Below are positions 37,089 through 50,870 of a DNA stretch of 64,000 nucleotides, one piece after another; positions within the stretch are counted from its first letter, which is position 1; each line of letters begins with the position of its first letter. Below the pieces are notes generated by a model that worked only from the letters and a program-made list of their open reading frames with translations, was not told the DNA's origin and did not search any database. Position numbers and translations under genes: made by a program. Source of the stretch: Cupriavidus necator (GTDB lineage Bacteria > Pseudomonadota > Gammaproteobacteria > Burkholderiales > Burkholderiaceae). The stretch covers positions 62,001 through 126,000 of the forward strand of contig NZ_SROX01000010.1 in the NCBI RefSeq assembly GCF_013141915.1, given 5' to 3'.

Positions 37089-37988
37089 ATGAGCGACGTC
37101 CACAACGAACACCCCGAACACGAGTCTCCCATCAAAACCCCGAAGCAGTTGATCGCAGTCGTGATCGCGGCGTTCCTGGTGCCGATCATCGTGATCATCC
37201 TGCTGGTCAACTTCGTCGGACACGGCTCGACCGAAAGCGCCGGCGCGGTTACCACCGCCGAAGCCGTCAACGACCGCATCAAGCCGGTCGCCTCGCTCGA
37301 AATCAAGGATCCGAACGCGCCGCGCGTGTTCAAGACCGGCGAACAGGTCTACAAGGAAATCTGCGCCGCCTGCCACGCCACCGGCGCGGCGGGTGCGCCG
37401 AAGTACGGTAACGCCGGCGACTGGTCCGCGCGCATCGGCCAGGGCTTCGAAGGCCTGATGAAGTCCGTGCTCCATGGCAAGGGCGCGATGCCGCCGCGCG
37501 CCGGCAGCACCCCGGACGACTACACCGATTACGAACTGTCCCGCGCCGTGGTCTACATGGCCGACGCTGGTGGCGCCAAGTTCCCCGAGCCGGCTGCCCC
37601 GGCCGCTGCCGCACCGGCCACGGCCGCAGCCTCTGAAGCCGCCGCGCCGGCTGCCGCTGCGGCGCCGGCCCCTGCCGCGCCGGCTGCTCCGGCCGCCCCG
37701 GTCGCCGCAGCGACTGCCGCCGCACCGGCCGCGCCTGCAGCGGCCTCGGCCGAAGTGGGCAAGAAGGTCTACGAGCAAGTCTGCGCCGCCTGCCACGCTG
37801 CCGGCGTGGCCGGTGCGCCCAAGTTTGGCGACAAGGCCGCCTGGGCCCCGCGCCTGAAGGAAGGCATGGACGCCGTCCACAACTTCGCACTCAAGGGCAA
37901 GGGCGTGATGCCGCCCAAGGGTGGCTATGCCGGCCCGGACGCCGACGTGATCGCCGCCTCGGACTACATGGCCAACGCCGCCAAGTAA
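37089..37988 (+). CDS. Membrane-anchored dihaem cytochrome c (c5-like)
   Basis: This 299-residue protein has one N-terminal membrane anchor (about residues 20-43, QLIAVVIAAFLVPIIVIILL), then two cytochrome c5-like domains. Each has a CAACH haem site (C92-H96 and C232-H236) and a distal methionine (GKGAMPPR and GKGVMPPK). A linker of about 55 residues made almost only of Ala and Pro (166-221) separates them. The two domains are similar, suggesting internal duplication. It is likely to shuttle electrons between the bc1 complex and terminal oxidases or reductases. The start ATG follows a GAGAG site. It is monocistronic. Confidence 0.9.
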   Translation: MSDVHNEHPEHESPIKTPKQLIAVVIAAFLVPIIVIILLVNFVGHGSTESAGAVTTAEAVNDRIKPVASLEIKDPNAPRVFKTGEQVYKEICAACHATGAAGAPKYGNAGDWSARIGQGFEGLMKSVLHGKGAMPPRAGSTPDDYTDYELSRAVVYMADAGGAKFPEPAAPAAAAPATAAASEAAAPAAAAAPAPAAPAAPAAPVAAATAAAPAAPAAASAEVGKKVYEQVCAACHAAGVAGAPKFGDKAAWAPRLKEGMDAVHNFALKGKGVMPPKGGYAGPDADVIAASDYMANAAK

Positions 37989-38003
37989 GCCGGCTCCCGT
38001 CGC

Positions 38004-38036
38004 AAAAAAAACCGCGCTTTTGGCGCGGTTTTTTTG
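38004..38036. terminator. Bidirectional rho-independent terminator
   Basis: AACCGCGC / GCGCGGTT stem with A7 on the left and T7 on the right. It serves both the cytochrome gene and the converging hemN. Confidence 0.95.
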
Positions 38037-38073
38037 TGCCCGTGTCAGCCTTGTCCGGGCGGATCGTTGCGCG

Positions 38074-39546
38074 TTACACCACGCGCGAGTAGCGCGGCAC
38101 GATGCGGATCGGCTGGGCGCCATCGTTGGCGGCGCGGGCACCGTTGTCGAGCGGCCGCGCGGCGTCGTCGCGCAGGTAGCGGTCGAACACCATCGCCACG
38201 CGGCGCACCAGCAGCCGGCCCAGCGGCGTCACGGTGATGCGCCCGGGCTCGCAGCGCACCAGCCCGTCCGCGGCCAGGCGGTCCAGCTCGGCCAGCTCCG
38301 CGGCAAAGGTCAGGTTGAAATCGATGCCGTGCCGCGCCTCGATGCCGGCCAGGTCGAGCACGCCATGGCACATCAGGTCCCCGATCATCTCGCGCCGCAG
38401 GTGGTCGTCGGCCGTCATCGCCACGCCGCGCGCCAGCGGCAGGCGGCCCTGGTCGAGCGCGCCGTAGTAGTCGTCGAGCGTGCGCGCGTTCTGCACGTAG
38501 CGTCCGGCGATCGCGCCGATCGCCGAGATGCCGAGCCCGACCTGGTCGTAGCCGGCGTGCGTCGAATAGCCCTGGAAGTTGCGCTGCAGCCGGCCCTCGC
38601 GCTGGGCCACGGCGAGGTCGTCGTCCGGTAGCGCGAAGTGGTCCATGCCGATATAGACATAGCCCTCGGCGGTCAGCCGCTCGATGGTCGAGACCAGGAT
38701 GTCGAGCTTCTCGCCGGCCGGCGGCAACGCCGTTTCGTCGATGCGGCGCTGGGGCTTGAACACATGCGGCAGGTGGGCGTAGCTGTAGACCGAAAGCCGG
38801 TCGGGACGCAGCGCCAGCACCTGGTCGATGGTGCGGCCAAAGCGCGCCGCGGTCTGGTGCGGCAGGCCGTAGATCAGGTCCAGGCTGACCGAGCGGAAGC
38901 CCAGCGCGCGCGCGGCATCGACCACGGCGCGGGTCTCCTCGAACGGCTGGATGCGGTGGATGGCCTGCTGCACCTCGGGGTCGAAATCCTGCACGCCCAG
39001 GCTGACGCGGTTGAAGCCAAGTTCGGCCAGCAGCGCCACGCGGGCCTGGTCGACGCGGCGCGGGTCGATCTCGATCGAGTGCTCGCCCTCGGCCGCCAGC
39101 GTGAAGTGCGTGTTCAGCAAGGCCATCACGCGGCGCATTTCTTCCGGGTTCAGGAAGGTCGGCGTGCCGCCGCCCCAGTGCGACTGGAGCACCTGCCGGC
39201 GCGTGCCCAGGCGCCCGGCCACGAGCGCCATCTCGCGGCCCAGGTAGGTGACGTAGCGCGCGCTGCGGCCGTGGTCGCGCGTGATGATCTTGTTGCAGCC
39301 GCAGTAGTAGCAGATGTTCTCGCAGAACGGGATATGCAGGTACAGCGACAACGGCGCGGGCGCGTCGGCGCGGCAGGCGTCCAGTGCATCGTGGTACAGC
39401 GACAGGTCCGGACCGTTGTGGAACCGGTCCGCGGTCGGGTAGGAGGTATAGCGCGGACCGTTGCCGTCAATGCGCCCGGCCAGCGCGCGGAAGTCGGAAA
39501 GAGCGCCGCGGTCGAGCGCGGGGGAAGTCATGGCAGACGGGTTCAT
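38074..39546 (-). CDS. hemN: Oxygen-independent coproporphyrinogen III oxidase HemN
   Basis: HemN is a radical-SAM enzyme that makes protoporphyrinogen IX when oxygen is absent. The 490-residue protein has the cluster motif [14 protein letters not shown] (C75, C79, C82 plus C84), [10 protein letters not shown], and the long C-terminal HemN domain ([17 protein letters not shown]). The start is the ATG at 39546 or an internal ATG five codons on; neither has a strong ribosome site. An FNR-type box lies 61 bases upstream in class II position, matching the expected anaerobic induction. Confidence 0.96.
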   Translation of the reverse strand: MNPSAMTSPALDRGALSDFRALAGRIDGNGPRYTSYPTADRFHNGPDLSLYHDALDACRADAPAPLSLYLHIPFCENICYYCGCNKIITRDHGRSARYVTYLGREMALVAGRLGTRRQVLQSHWGGGTPTFLNPEEMRRVMALLNTHFTLAAEGEHSIEIDPRRVDQARVALLAELGFNRVSLGVQDFDPEVQQAIHRIQPFEETRAVVDAARALGFRSVSLDLIYGLPHQTAARFGRTIDQVLALRPDRLSVYSYAHLPHVFKPQRRIDETALPPAGEKLDILVSTIERLTAEGYVYIGMDHFALPDDDLAVAQREGRLQRNFQGYSTHAGYDQVGLGISAIGAIAGRYVQNARTLDDYYGALDQGRLPLARGVAMTADDHLRREMIGDLMCHGVLDLAGIEARHGIDFNLTFAAELAELDRLAADGLVRCEPGRITVTPLGRLLVRRVAMVFDRYLRDDAARPLDNGARAANDGAQPIRIVPRYSRVV

Positions 39547-39578
39547 GGGGGCGCGGGGGAATGGGTGTGTGACACGTC

Positions 39579-39620
39579 ATCGTAGGACCGTGCCGGCGCC
39601 AGGGGCTTGACCGCCGTCAA
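39579..39620 (-). promoter_or_regulatory. FNR-type class II promoter of hemN
   Basis: A perfect dyad TTGAC-CGCC-GTCAA (39607-39620) has its centre exactly 32 bases from the centre of a -10-like TACGAT on the minus strand (39579-39584). That is the -41.5 geometry of FNR/Anr-activated promoters. The predicted start is near 39572, 26 bases before the hemN ATG. Confidence 0.75.
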
Positions 39621-39733
39621 GCGGGAGCCGCGGCCGCTCGTATCGAGCCTGCGCGCGTGCGTCACATTGGCGTCATGGGTGACGGGTACGCTGCGCGCCA
39701 CCGCGCCCGCGCGATCCCTACCCTTTCCTGGCC

Positions 39734-40861
39734 ATGTCACTTTCCCGCCGATCCCCAACGCCCGCGCCGTACCCAGTGCTGCGCGGCCAACTGCCGGCAC
39801 ACGCCGGCCGGCGCCGGCTGCTTGCCGCGACCGGCATGGCGCTGGCCCTGCCTGCGCTTGCCGCCCTGGCACAGGCGCCGCGCACGGTGGTGGTCGGGCA
39901 TCTGCTCGACCGCAACGGCGCGCAATCCGACCTGGCGCGTGACTACCTGGCCGGGGCCAAGGTCATGTTCGATGCCGTCAACGCCGGCGGCGGCCCGGTG
40001 CGCATCCTGCATGTCGTGCGCGATGCGGATCCGGATCCGCGCCGCGCGCTGGCACAGGCGGTGTCGCTCGCCGATACCGAGCATGCCGGGCTGTTGTTCG
40101 GCCCCGGCGACCGCTTGCTGCCCGCGCTGGCGTCATCCGCCGAACTGGCCCGGCGCGGCATGCAGATCGTGGCGCCGCTGTCCGGGCTGGCGCTGGCCGC
40201 CGACAATGTCTGGTTCACGCGCGCCGACTACCAGGCTGAACTCGACGCCGCCGCGCAGCAGTTGCGTGGCTACGGACTGACGCGCCTCGCGCTGGCTGTG
40301 GCACCGGATTTTGCCGTCTCGTCGCTGGCCCGGCTGGAGGCGCAAGCGGGCACCCGCGCCGTGCTGCTGGAAGGCACCGGCGCAGCCGCGGCCCGGCGCA
40401 TTGCGGCGACGCGTCCGGGCGCGGTGATCGTCGCCGGCGACACCCTGGCCTATGCCGAACTGGGCCGGGAGCTGGCGGCGCAGGGCTGGTACGGGTTCCT
40501 GGTCGGCCTGTCCTCGGTCAGCGCCAATGCCGCGCGCGAGATCCTGGGCCGCGGCTACGCCGGCGGCCTGCTGCTGACCCAGGTGGCGCCGGGCCCGCAG
40601 CAGGCCACGTTACGGGTGGTGAAGGAACACGTGGCGCGCATGAAGCAGTATCTCGACGAGCCACCCTCGCCGGCAACGCTGGCCGGCTATATCGGCGCCG
40701 CCTGGCTGGCGCGGGCGCTGCAGAGCGCGCGCACGGGTAGCCCGGCCGAACTGCGGCGCGCATTGCAGGGGCGCTTCGACGTGGGTGACTTCACGCTCGA
40801 CTTCACGCGCGGGCAGCGCGGCTCGCAGTACGTCACGCTGGCCGTGTCAGGCGCGAAGTAG
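39734..40861 (+). CDS. Periplasmic binding protein of branched-chain amino acid type (orphan)
   Basis: This 375-residue exported protein has a twin-arginine-rich signal (GRRRLLAATGMALALPALAALA) and a Peripla_BP_6 (LivK-like) fold: TVVVGHLLDRNGAQSDLARDYLAGAKVMFDAVNAGGG, GLLFGPGDRLLPA, and the late GYIGAAWLARAL. No permease or ATPase genes are adjacent. Orphan proteins of this type are common in Burkholderiales, and the ligand is unknown. The start is the ATG at 39734, in a region shared with the hemN promoter. Confidence 0.85.
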   Translation: MSLSRRSPTPAPYPVLRGQLPAHAGRRRLLAATGMALALPALAALAQAPRTVVVGHLLDRNGAQSDLARDYLAGAKVMFDAVNAGGGPVRILHVVRDADPDPRRALAQAVSLADTEHAGLLFGPGDRLLPALASSAELARRGMQIVAPLSGLALAADNVWFTRADYQAELDAAAQQLRGYGLTRLALAVAPDFAVSSLARLEAQAGTRAVLLEGTGAAAARRIAATRPGAVIVAGDTLAYAELGRELAAQGWYGFLVGLSSVSANAAREILGRGYAGGLLLTQVAPGPQQATLRVVKEHVARMKQYLDEPPSPATLAGYIGAAWLARALQSARTGSPAELRRALQGRFDVGDFTLDFTRGQRGSQYVTLAVSGAK

Positions 40862-40883
40862 TGTTCGACCGCGCCGGAATGGC

Positions 40884-42989
40884 TCAGCCGGCCACCGCCT
40901 TGCCGCCATTGCCGAGCAGGGCCTTGAGCGCGCCGAGGCGGTCCTTGGGGCTCATCGCCGGGGTCGCGTCGACCGGCGCGGGTGCCTCTTCCAGCTTCAT
41001 CTCGCCGATAAAGCGGGACGGCTGGCACGAATAGGTTTCTCTCGCGCGCTTGCGCTTCTTGCACCAACTGACATGCAGGCTGCGCTGGGCGCGCGTAATG
41101 CCCACGTACATCAGGCGCCGTTCTTCCTCGATCTTCTCGTCGCTCATGTCCTCGTCCTCGCGGCAGTGGGGCAGGATGCCCTCTTCCACGCCGACCAGGA
41201 ACACATGCGGATACTCCAGCCCCTTGGACGCATGCAGCGTGGACAGCCGCACCGCGTCGGGATCTTCCTCGCGGCCTTCGAGCATGCTCATCAGCGCCAC
41301 GGTCTGCGTCAGTTCAAGCAGGTTCTTGCCTTCGCTGCCGAACCCGTCCGCGGAATCGAAGCCGGTGGCTGCCTCGCCCTCCGTCCCCTCGGGCTTGGTG
41401 CCCTTGCGCTTGAGCCAGTCGAGGAATTCCAGGGTATTGGTCCAGCGCGACTGCGCCTGCCGTTCGTCAAAACTGTCGTACAGGTAGGCCTCGTAGTGGA
41501 TGCCTGCCATCAGGTCGTCGAGCACCTCGGTGGCCGGGTCCTTAGCGGCACGGTCGGCCAGCCGCACCATCGATTCGCAGAACACGCGCAGCGGTTCCAG
41601 CTGGCGCGGCTGCAGTTTGCCCTCGATGCCGCCCATCATCGCCGCCTCGAACAGCGACACCTTGGCCTGGCCGGCGAAGGTGCCCAGCACTTCCAGCGTG
41701 GTGTTGCCAACCCCGCGGCGCGGCGTGGTGATGGCGCGGATAAAGGCGGGATCGTCGTCGGGGTTGGCGATCAGGCGCAGGTAGGCGCAGATGTCCTTGA
41801 TCTCGGCCTTGTCAAAGAAGCTCTGGCCGCCCGACAGCACGTACGGGATGCGCTCGCGCCGCAGGATCTGCTCGAACAGCCGCGCCTGGTGGTTGCCGCG
41901 GTACAAGATGGCATAGTCGCGGAACTGCGCGCGGCGCTCGAACTTGTGCGCGGACAGGCGGAACACCACCGACTCGGCCTCGTGCTCCTCGTCGTTCATC
42001 GGGTGGATGGCGATGGGGTCGCCCATGCCGTGCTCGCTCCACAGCTTCTTGTCGAACAGCTTGGGATTGTTGGCGATGACGGCGTTGGCCGCTTCCAGGA
42101 TGCGCACGGTGGAGCGGTAGTTCTGCTCCAGCTTGATCACCTTCAGGTCCGGGAAGTCGGTCTGCAGCCCGCGCAGGTTGTCCAGCGTGGCGCCACGCCA
42201 GCCGTAGATGGCCTGGTCGTCGTCGCCGACCGCGGTGAACGCCGGCGCGCGCAGGTGCGAACCGCCGGCCAGCAGCTTCAGCAACTGGTACTGGCAAGCG
42301 TTGGTGTCCTGGTATTCGTCGACCAGGAAATAGCGCAGGCGGTTCTGCCACTTGAGCCGGACCGCTTCATCGCGCGCGAACAGTTCGGCCGGCAGGCGGA
42401 TCAGGTCGTCGAAATCCACGGCCTGGTACGCATTCAGCGTGGCCACGTAGTTGCGGTAGACCAGCGCGGCCTGGTGCTCGTCGGCATTACCGGAAACCGC
42501 GGCCTGCGCGATCGCGGCTTCCGGGTCGACCATGCCGTTCTTCCACAGCGAGATCGTGCTCTGCACGCCGCGGATCAGCTTCTTGTCGGTGGTGCCCAGT
42601 TGCTCCTGGATCAGGCCGAAGCAGTCGTCCGAATCCATGATCGAGAACTGGGGCTTCAGGCCGACGTGCTCGGCTTCCATGCGCAGGATCTGCACCCCGA
42701 GCGAGTGGAAGGTGCAGACCGTCAGCTGCTTGAGCGGAATGCGCTTGCCCTCGCGCGTGGTCTTGCCCTCCATCAGCTTGGCGATGCGCTCCTGCATTTC
42801 CTTGGCCGCCTTGTTGGTAAAGGTGACGGCGGCGATATGGCGCGGCTCGAAGCCCTTGTCCTCGATCAGATGCGCGATCTTCTGCGTGATCACCCGGGTC
42901 TTGCCCGAGCCCGCGCCGGCCAGCACCAGGCATGGCCCGTCCAGGTAGCGGACGGCTTCGGATTGGGCGGGGTTCAGGCCATGGGTCAT
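40884..42989 (-). CDS. rep: ATP-dependent DNA helicase Rep
   Basis: Rep is a 3'-5' superfamily 1A helicase that travels with the replisome and clears proteins from DNA. The 701-residue protein begins THGLNPAQSEAVRYLDGPCLVLAGAGSGKT (Walker A at residues 24-31), with DEYQDTN as Walker B, GDDDQAIYGWRGA and the C-terminal LSTLHASKGLEYPHVFLVGVEEG. Overall similarity is to Rep rather than UvrD. The start is placed at MTHGLNP; an upstream in-frame region of 39 codons is not conserved in type. Confidence 0.93.
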   Translation of the reverse strand: MTHGLNPAQSEAVRYLDGPCLVLAGAGSGKTRVITQKIAHLIEDKGFEPRHIAAVTFTNKAAKEMQERIAKLMEGKTTREGKRIPLKQLTVCTFHSLGVQILRMEAEHVGLKPQFSIMDSDDCFGLIQEQLGTTDKKLIRGVQSTISLWKNGMVDPEAAIAQAAVSGNADEHQAALVYRNYVATLNAYQAVDFDDLIRLPAELFARDEAVRLKWQNRLRYFLVDEYQDTNACQYQLLKLLAGGSHLRAPAFTAVGDDDQAIYGWRGATLDNLRGLQTDFPDLKVIKLEQNYRSTVRILEAANAVIANNPKLFDKKLWSEHGMGDPIAIHPMNDEEHEAESVVFRLSAHKFERRAQFRDYAILYRGNHQARLFEQILRRERIPYVLSGGQSFFDKAEIKDICAYLRLIANPDDDPAFIRAITTPRRGVGNTTLEVLGTFAGQAKVSLFEAAMMGGIEGKLQPRQLEPLRVFCESMVRLADRAAKDPATEVLDDLMAGIHYEAYLYDSFDERQAQSRWTNTLEFLDWLKRKGTKPEGTEGEAATGFDSADGFGSEGKNLLELTQTVALMSMLEGREEDPDAVRLSTLHASKGLEYPHVFLVGVEEGILPHCREDEDMSDEKIEEERRLMYVGITRAQRSLHVSWCKKRKRARETYSCQPSRFIGEMKLEEAPAPVDATPAMSPKDRLGALKALLGNGGKAVAG

Positions 42990-43275
42990 GCGGGAAGGCG
43001 CTTTGGGGGCGGCAACGGAATCGATCGGAAAGGGCGGCGAGGCAGGCGGGGCGCGCCGCATCCCGTCAACAGGACCGGCGGCAAAGCTGCCGATGTTAAC
43101 ACGCACGCGGCGGCAGGTCAGTCAGCGTAATCCGCGTGCGCAGGACTGTTTGTGTCACCGGCGTAACACTTCGTAAAGACCGGAGCCGATTGCGCACTAC
43201 GACGCTCTAACAAGTGTGTCCCTCGGCCTGTCGGAGGACTTGGGCATGCATAAATCATCACATCGGAGCCAAACC

Positions 43276-43503
43276 ATGAAATCCCTGCAAGCTTTGACCA
43301 AGGTGACCCTGATCGGCATGACGGTCGCGGCCTTTGCCGGTTGCGCGGACATGACCCCGAAGCAACGTAATACCGCCATTGGCGCGGGTGCCGGCGCCGT
43401 CGGCGGCGCCGTCCTCACGGACGGCAGCGCGCTGGGTACGCTGGGCGGCGCCGCGGTGGGTGGCGTCATCGGCAACGTGGTCACCGACGACAAGAAGAAG
43501 TAA
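43276..43503 (+). CDS. Small glycine-zipper lipoprotein (OsmB-like)
   Basis: This 75-residue protein has a lipobox FAGC (C23) and a glycine-zipper segment (AIGAGAGAVGGAVLTDGSALGTLGGAAVGGVIGNVV in outline, residues 34-69), ending in a lysine run. It resembles OsmB/SlyB-type outer-membrane lipoproteins involved in envelope stress. The start ATG follows ATCGGAGCC; an in-frame upstream ATG gives no better signal. A short gap separates it from the glycine riboswitch. Confidence 0.85.
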   Translation: MKSLQALTKVTLIGMTVAAFAGCADMTPKQRNTAIGAGAGAVGGAVLTDGSALGTLGGAAVGGVIGNVVTDDKKK

Positions 43504-43585
43504 ATCCTGCCACGCAGCTGCGGGTACGGCAGGCTCCGGCCGTGGTTTGACAAAGGCCGGGGCCTCCCGTACATTGCGCGCATCC

Positions 43586-43872
43586 AACCGGGAGAGCGCG
43601 CATCGCTTGCGCCGCCGAAGGGGTATCACCCGAAAACTCTCAGGCACCACGGACCGGTCGGATCGGCATGCAACATGCACACGATGCATGCCGCACTCTG
43701 GAGAGCGGCACCCGCCATTCGTGGCGAGCGTGCCCACCGAAGGGGCGCGCGAGGAGGGATCGACCAGGTCCGCCTCGTAATCTCTCAGGTATCGAGGACA
43801 GAGGGGTCATCCGCTGCAGCGGATTGCCTGGCATTACAGCCAGGCGATCGTTGCAGCGGATGACCCTTTTTT
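43586..43872 (+). promoter_or_regulatory. Tandem glycine riboswitch with terminator
   Basis: Two gcvT-type aptamers lie in tandem ahead of gcvT. Aptamer 1 (about 43588-43690) opens GGGAGAGCGCG, with CCGAAGGGG and ACTCTCAGGCACC. Aptamer 2 (about 43696-43800) opens CTCTGGAGAGCGGCACC, with CACCGAAGGGGCGCGC and ATCTCTCAGGT...GAGGACAGAGG. Immediately after comes a very long terminator: perfect 15-base arms GGGTCATCCGCTGCA (43804-43818) and its complement (43852-43866) around an inner GCCTGGC hairpin, then six T. Glycine should favour read-through into gcvTHP, the usual ON switch. Confidence 0.93.
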
Positions 43873-43906
43873 GTTTTCGCCAACCGAGACTGCCCCCGAG
43901 GATCCC

Positions 43907-45046
43907 ATGACGCTCCAGGCCACGCCCCTCAACGCTATTCACCGCGCCCTCGGCGCCCGCATGGTCGACTTCGGCGGCTGGGACATGCCGGTCAACTACG
44001 GCTCCCAGATCGAAGAACACAACGCCGTGCGCAACGATGCCGGCATGTTCGACGTCTCGCACATGTGCGTGGTCGATCTCGCCGGCCCCAATACCCGCAG
44101 CTTCCTGCGCGGCCTGCTGGCCAACAACGTCGACAAGCTGCAGACCCCCGGCAAGGCGCTCTATTCCTGCATGCTCGACGAGAACGGCGGCGTCATCGAC
44201 GACCTGATCGTCTATTTCTTCGCCGAGGACCGTTTCCGCCTGGTGGTCAACGCCGGCACCGCGGTCGGCGATATCGACTGGATCCGTGCCCGCAACGACG
44301 CCACCGGCAGCGGCGTGACCATCACGCCGCGCCGTGAAGATGTCGCGCCCGCGGGCGTGCAGCCGCTGGCGATCGTCGCCGTGCAAGGCCCTAACGCCCG
44401 CGCCAAAGTGTGGAGCACCTTCCCGTCGACCCAGCCCTCCGATGCGCTCAAGCCCTTCAACGCCGTGGTGGTGCAGGACCCCGCCCTGGGCGAAGTGATG
44501 GTGGCGCGCACCGGCTACACCGGCGAAGACGGCTTCGAACTGGTGGTCCCGGCCGCCAGCGTTGCCGGCCTTTGGGAAAAACTGAATGCCGCGGGTGTGC
44601 GCCCGGCCGGCCTGGGGGCGCGCGACACGCTGCGCCTGGAAGCGGGCATGAACCTGTATGGCCAGGACATGGATATCAACGTCTCGCCGCTGGACGCGGG
44701 CCTGGCGTGGACCGTCGACCTGCAGAGCGAGCGCGACTTCACCGGCAAGGCGGCGCTGGCCGCCAAAGGGCAACAGCAGCAGTTTCTCGGCCTGATCCTG
44801 CGTCCTACGGAAGGAAAAGCGGGCGGCGTGCTGCGCGCCCACCAGAAAGTCATTACCCCCGCCGGTGACGGTGAAATCACCAGCGGCACCTTCAGCCCCT
44901 CGCTGTCGCAATCGATCGCCTTCGCGCGCCTGCCGCAGGGCGTGAACGTGGGCGACACCGTGCAGGTGGAGATCCGCGACCGCAAACTCAACGCGACTGT
45001 GGTTAAACTGCCGTTTGTGCGTCATGGCAAGGCACTCGTGAGCTAA
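43907..45046 (+). CDS. gcvT: Glycine cleavage system T protein (aminomethyltransferase)
   Basis: GcvT transfers the aminomethyl carbon from lipoyl-GcvH to tetrahydrofolate, releasing ammonia. The 379-residue protein shows [55 protein letters not shown] and [15 protein letters not shown]. The start at [12 protein letters not shown] has a GAGGA site; the ORF runs 12 codons further up into the terminator, which is not plausible. It is first in the riboswitch-controlled gcv operon. Confidence 0.97.
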   Translation: MTLQATPLNAIHRALGARMVDFGGWDMPVNYGSQIEEHNAVRNDAGMFDVSHMCVVDLAGPNTRSFLRGLLANNVDKLQTPGKALYSCMLDENGGVIDDLIVYFFAEDRFRLVVNAGTAVGDIDWIRARNDATGSGVTITPRREDVAPAGVQPLAIVAVQGPNARAKVWSTFPSTQPSDALKPFNAVVVQDPALGEVMVARTGYTGEDGFELVVPAASVAGLWEKLNAAGVRPAGLGARDTLRLEAGMNLYGQDMDINVSPLDAGLAWTVDLQSERDFTGKAALAAKGQQQQFLGLILRPTEGKAGGVLRAHQKVITPAGDGEITSGTFSPSLSQSIAFARLPQGVNVGDTVQVEIRDRKLNATVVKLPFVRHGKALVS

Positions 45047-45155
45047 GGGAAAGCCCCGCTCACCCAACGGTCGCCCTCGCCTGCCGGCGCGTTTTGCAAT
45101 CCGCGCCGGGCAGGCATCACCCAACAAGAAACAGATCTGAATCCGGAGAACCTTC

Positions 45156-45536
45156 ATGAATTTCCCCGCTGACCTCAAGTACACCGAGTCGCATGAGTGG
45201 GTGCGCGTCGAAGCCGACGGCACGCTCACCATCGGCATCACCGACCACGCCCAGGATGCCCTGGGCGACATCGTCTTCCTGGAACTGCCTGAAGTGGGCA
45301 AGTCGGTCGGTGCCGGCGACGCGCTGGCCGTGGTGGAATCGGTGAAGGCGGCGTCCGATATCTACGCCCCGGTGGCCGGCGAAGTGATCGCCGTCAACGA
45401 GGCCGCCACGGCCGCGCCGGAAAGCGTCAACGCCAACGCCTTCGACGCGTGGCTGTTCAAGCTCAAGCCGGCCAACGGCGACGACGTCAACGGCCTGATG
45501 TCGGCCGACGCCTACAAGGCCAGCGTCGGCGCCTGA
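45156..45536 (+). CDS. gcvH: Glycine cleavage system H protein
   Basis: This 126-residue lipoyl carrier of the complex has its lipoylated lysine at K64 in [14 protein letters not shown]. The N-terminal [11 protein letters not shown] and C-terminal [11 protein letters not shown] are typical. It has a CCGGAGAACC ribosome site and lies 109 bases after gcvT. Confidence 0.98.
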   Translation: MNFPADLKYTESHEWVRVEADGTLTIGITDHAQDALGDIVFLELPEVGKSVGAGDALAVVESVKAASDIYAPVAGEVIAVNEAATAAPESVNANAFDAWLFKLKPANGDDVNGLMSADAYKASVGA

Positions 45537-45635
45537 TCGCCCGCCGGTCCCGCGCCAGGGATCGGCACACCGCATTCGCGGCGCCGCGGCACGGCTGACC
45601 ACCTGCCGCTGCGCCCTCCCACGAGGTTCTTGCCC

Positions 45636-48566
<2,931 letters not shown>

Positions 48567-48655
48567 GCCGGCGACCCGGCCACAACCTAAGCTGTATTCA
48601 GGGCGCCGCGCAAGGCGGCGCCCGCCGGTCTGCCGGCGCTAACCTGGAGCCGTCC

Positions 48656-50032
<1,377 letters not shown>

Positions 50033-50087
50033 GCAAGGTGCGGCGTATCATGGCGGCGTTCCCGGGGCAAACAACAAGAGCACGGCC

Positions 50088-50825
50088 ATGCAGACCTTCC
50101 ACCAGTTGTTCGACGAGACCTCGTCCACCTTCACCTACCTGCTGATCGACGCCGCCACCGGGGATGCGCTGCTGATCGATCCGGTCGACCATCAGCTCGA
50201 GCGCGACCTGGCGCTGCTGCAACAGACCGGAGCGCGCCTGGCGTGGGTGATCGAGACCCACGCCCATGCCGACCACATCACCTCGGCCGGCCACCTGGCC
50301 TTGCAGACCGGTGCGCATACCGCCGCGCCGTCCGGCTGCGACATCAAGCCCGCGCACAAGCAGCTGATCGACGGCGACACGGTCGCCTTCGGCAAGCAGG
50401 TGCTGCGCGCCATCCATACCCCGGGGCACACGGCCGGCAGCATGAGCTACCTGTGGGAAGAAGCCAGCGCCGACGGCATCGTGCGCCGGATCTTCACCGG
50501 CGATGCGCTGCTGATCGATGGCTGCGGCCGCACCGATTTCCAGTCCGGCGACGCCGGTACGCTGTACGACAGCCTGACCCGCAAGCTGTTCGCGCTGCCC
50601 GACGACACACTGGTCTATCCGGCGCACGACTACAAGGGCCGCACCGTCTCCACCATCGGCCATGAACGCGCGCACAACAGCCGCGTCGCCGGCCACACGC
50701 GCGAGCAGTTCGTCGAGATGATGCGCAACCTGAACCTGCCACGCCCCAAGCTGATCGATGTCGCCGTGCCGGCCAACCAGCGCCTGGGCCTGCGCGACGG
50801 CGAAAGCGTGCCGCACGGCGCCTGA
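50088..50825 (+). CDS. Persulfide dioxygenase-like MBL-fold protein (ETHE1 type)
   Basis: The 245-residue protein is of the ETHE1 / BLH group, which oxidises glutathione persulfide to sulfite and glutathione. It opens QTFHQLFDETSSTFTYLLID, has the metal motif ETHAHADHITSAGHL (H58, H60, D62, H63), IHTPGHTAGSMSYL, FTGDALLIDGCGRTDFQSGDAGTLYDSL and the YPAHDYKGRTVSTIGHE block. These last two are diagnostic. It may act with the sulfide dehydrogenase encoded elsewhere in the window. It lies upstream of an OsmC-family gene on the same strand. Confidence 0.9.
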   Translation: MQTFHQLFDETSSTFTYLLIDAATGDALLIDPVDHQLERDLALLQQTGARLAWVIETHAHADHITSAGHLALQTGAHTAAPSGCDIKPAHKQLIDGDTVAFGKQVLRAIHTPGHTAGSMSYLWEEASADGIVRRIFTGDALLIDGCGRTDFQSGDAGTLYDSLTRKLFALPDDTLVYPAHDYKGRTVSTIGHERAHNSRVAGHTREQFVEMMRNLNLPRPKLIDVAVPANQRLGLRDGESVPHGA

Positions 50826-50870
50826 GGCCTTTTCCGGCCTCAGGTCTTTCCCCATCTCAGGAGTTCTGGC

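Noticed and set aside
36502..37092. A 196-codon ORF whose stop overlaps the cytochrome start (ATGA)
   Set aside because: It crosses the tRNA-Arg gene and has no ribosome site; the overlap is likely chance.
37650..37760. Possible frameshift or low-complexity artefact in the dihaem cytochrome
   Set aside because: The Ala/Pro stretch keeps one frame and joins two intact haem domains; such linkers are common in these cytochromes.
40785..43130. A 781-codon plus-strand open frame opposite rep
   Set aside because: Shadow frame opposite the conserved Rep helicase.
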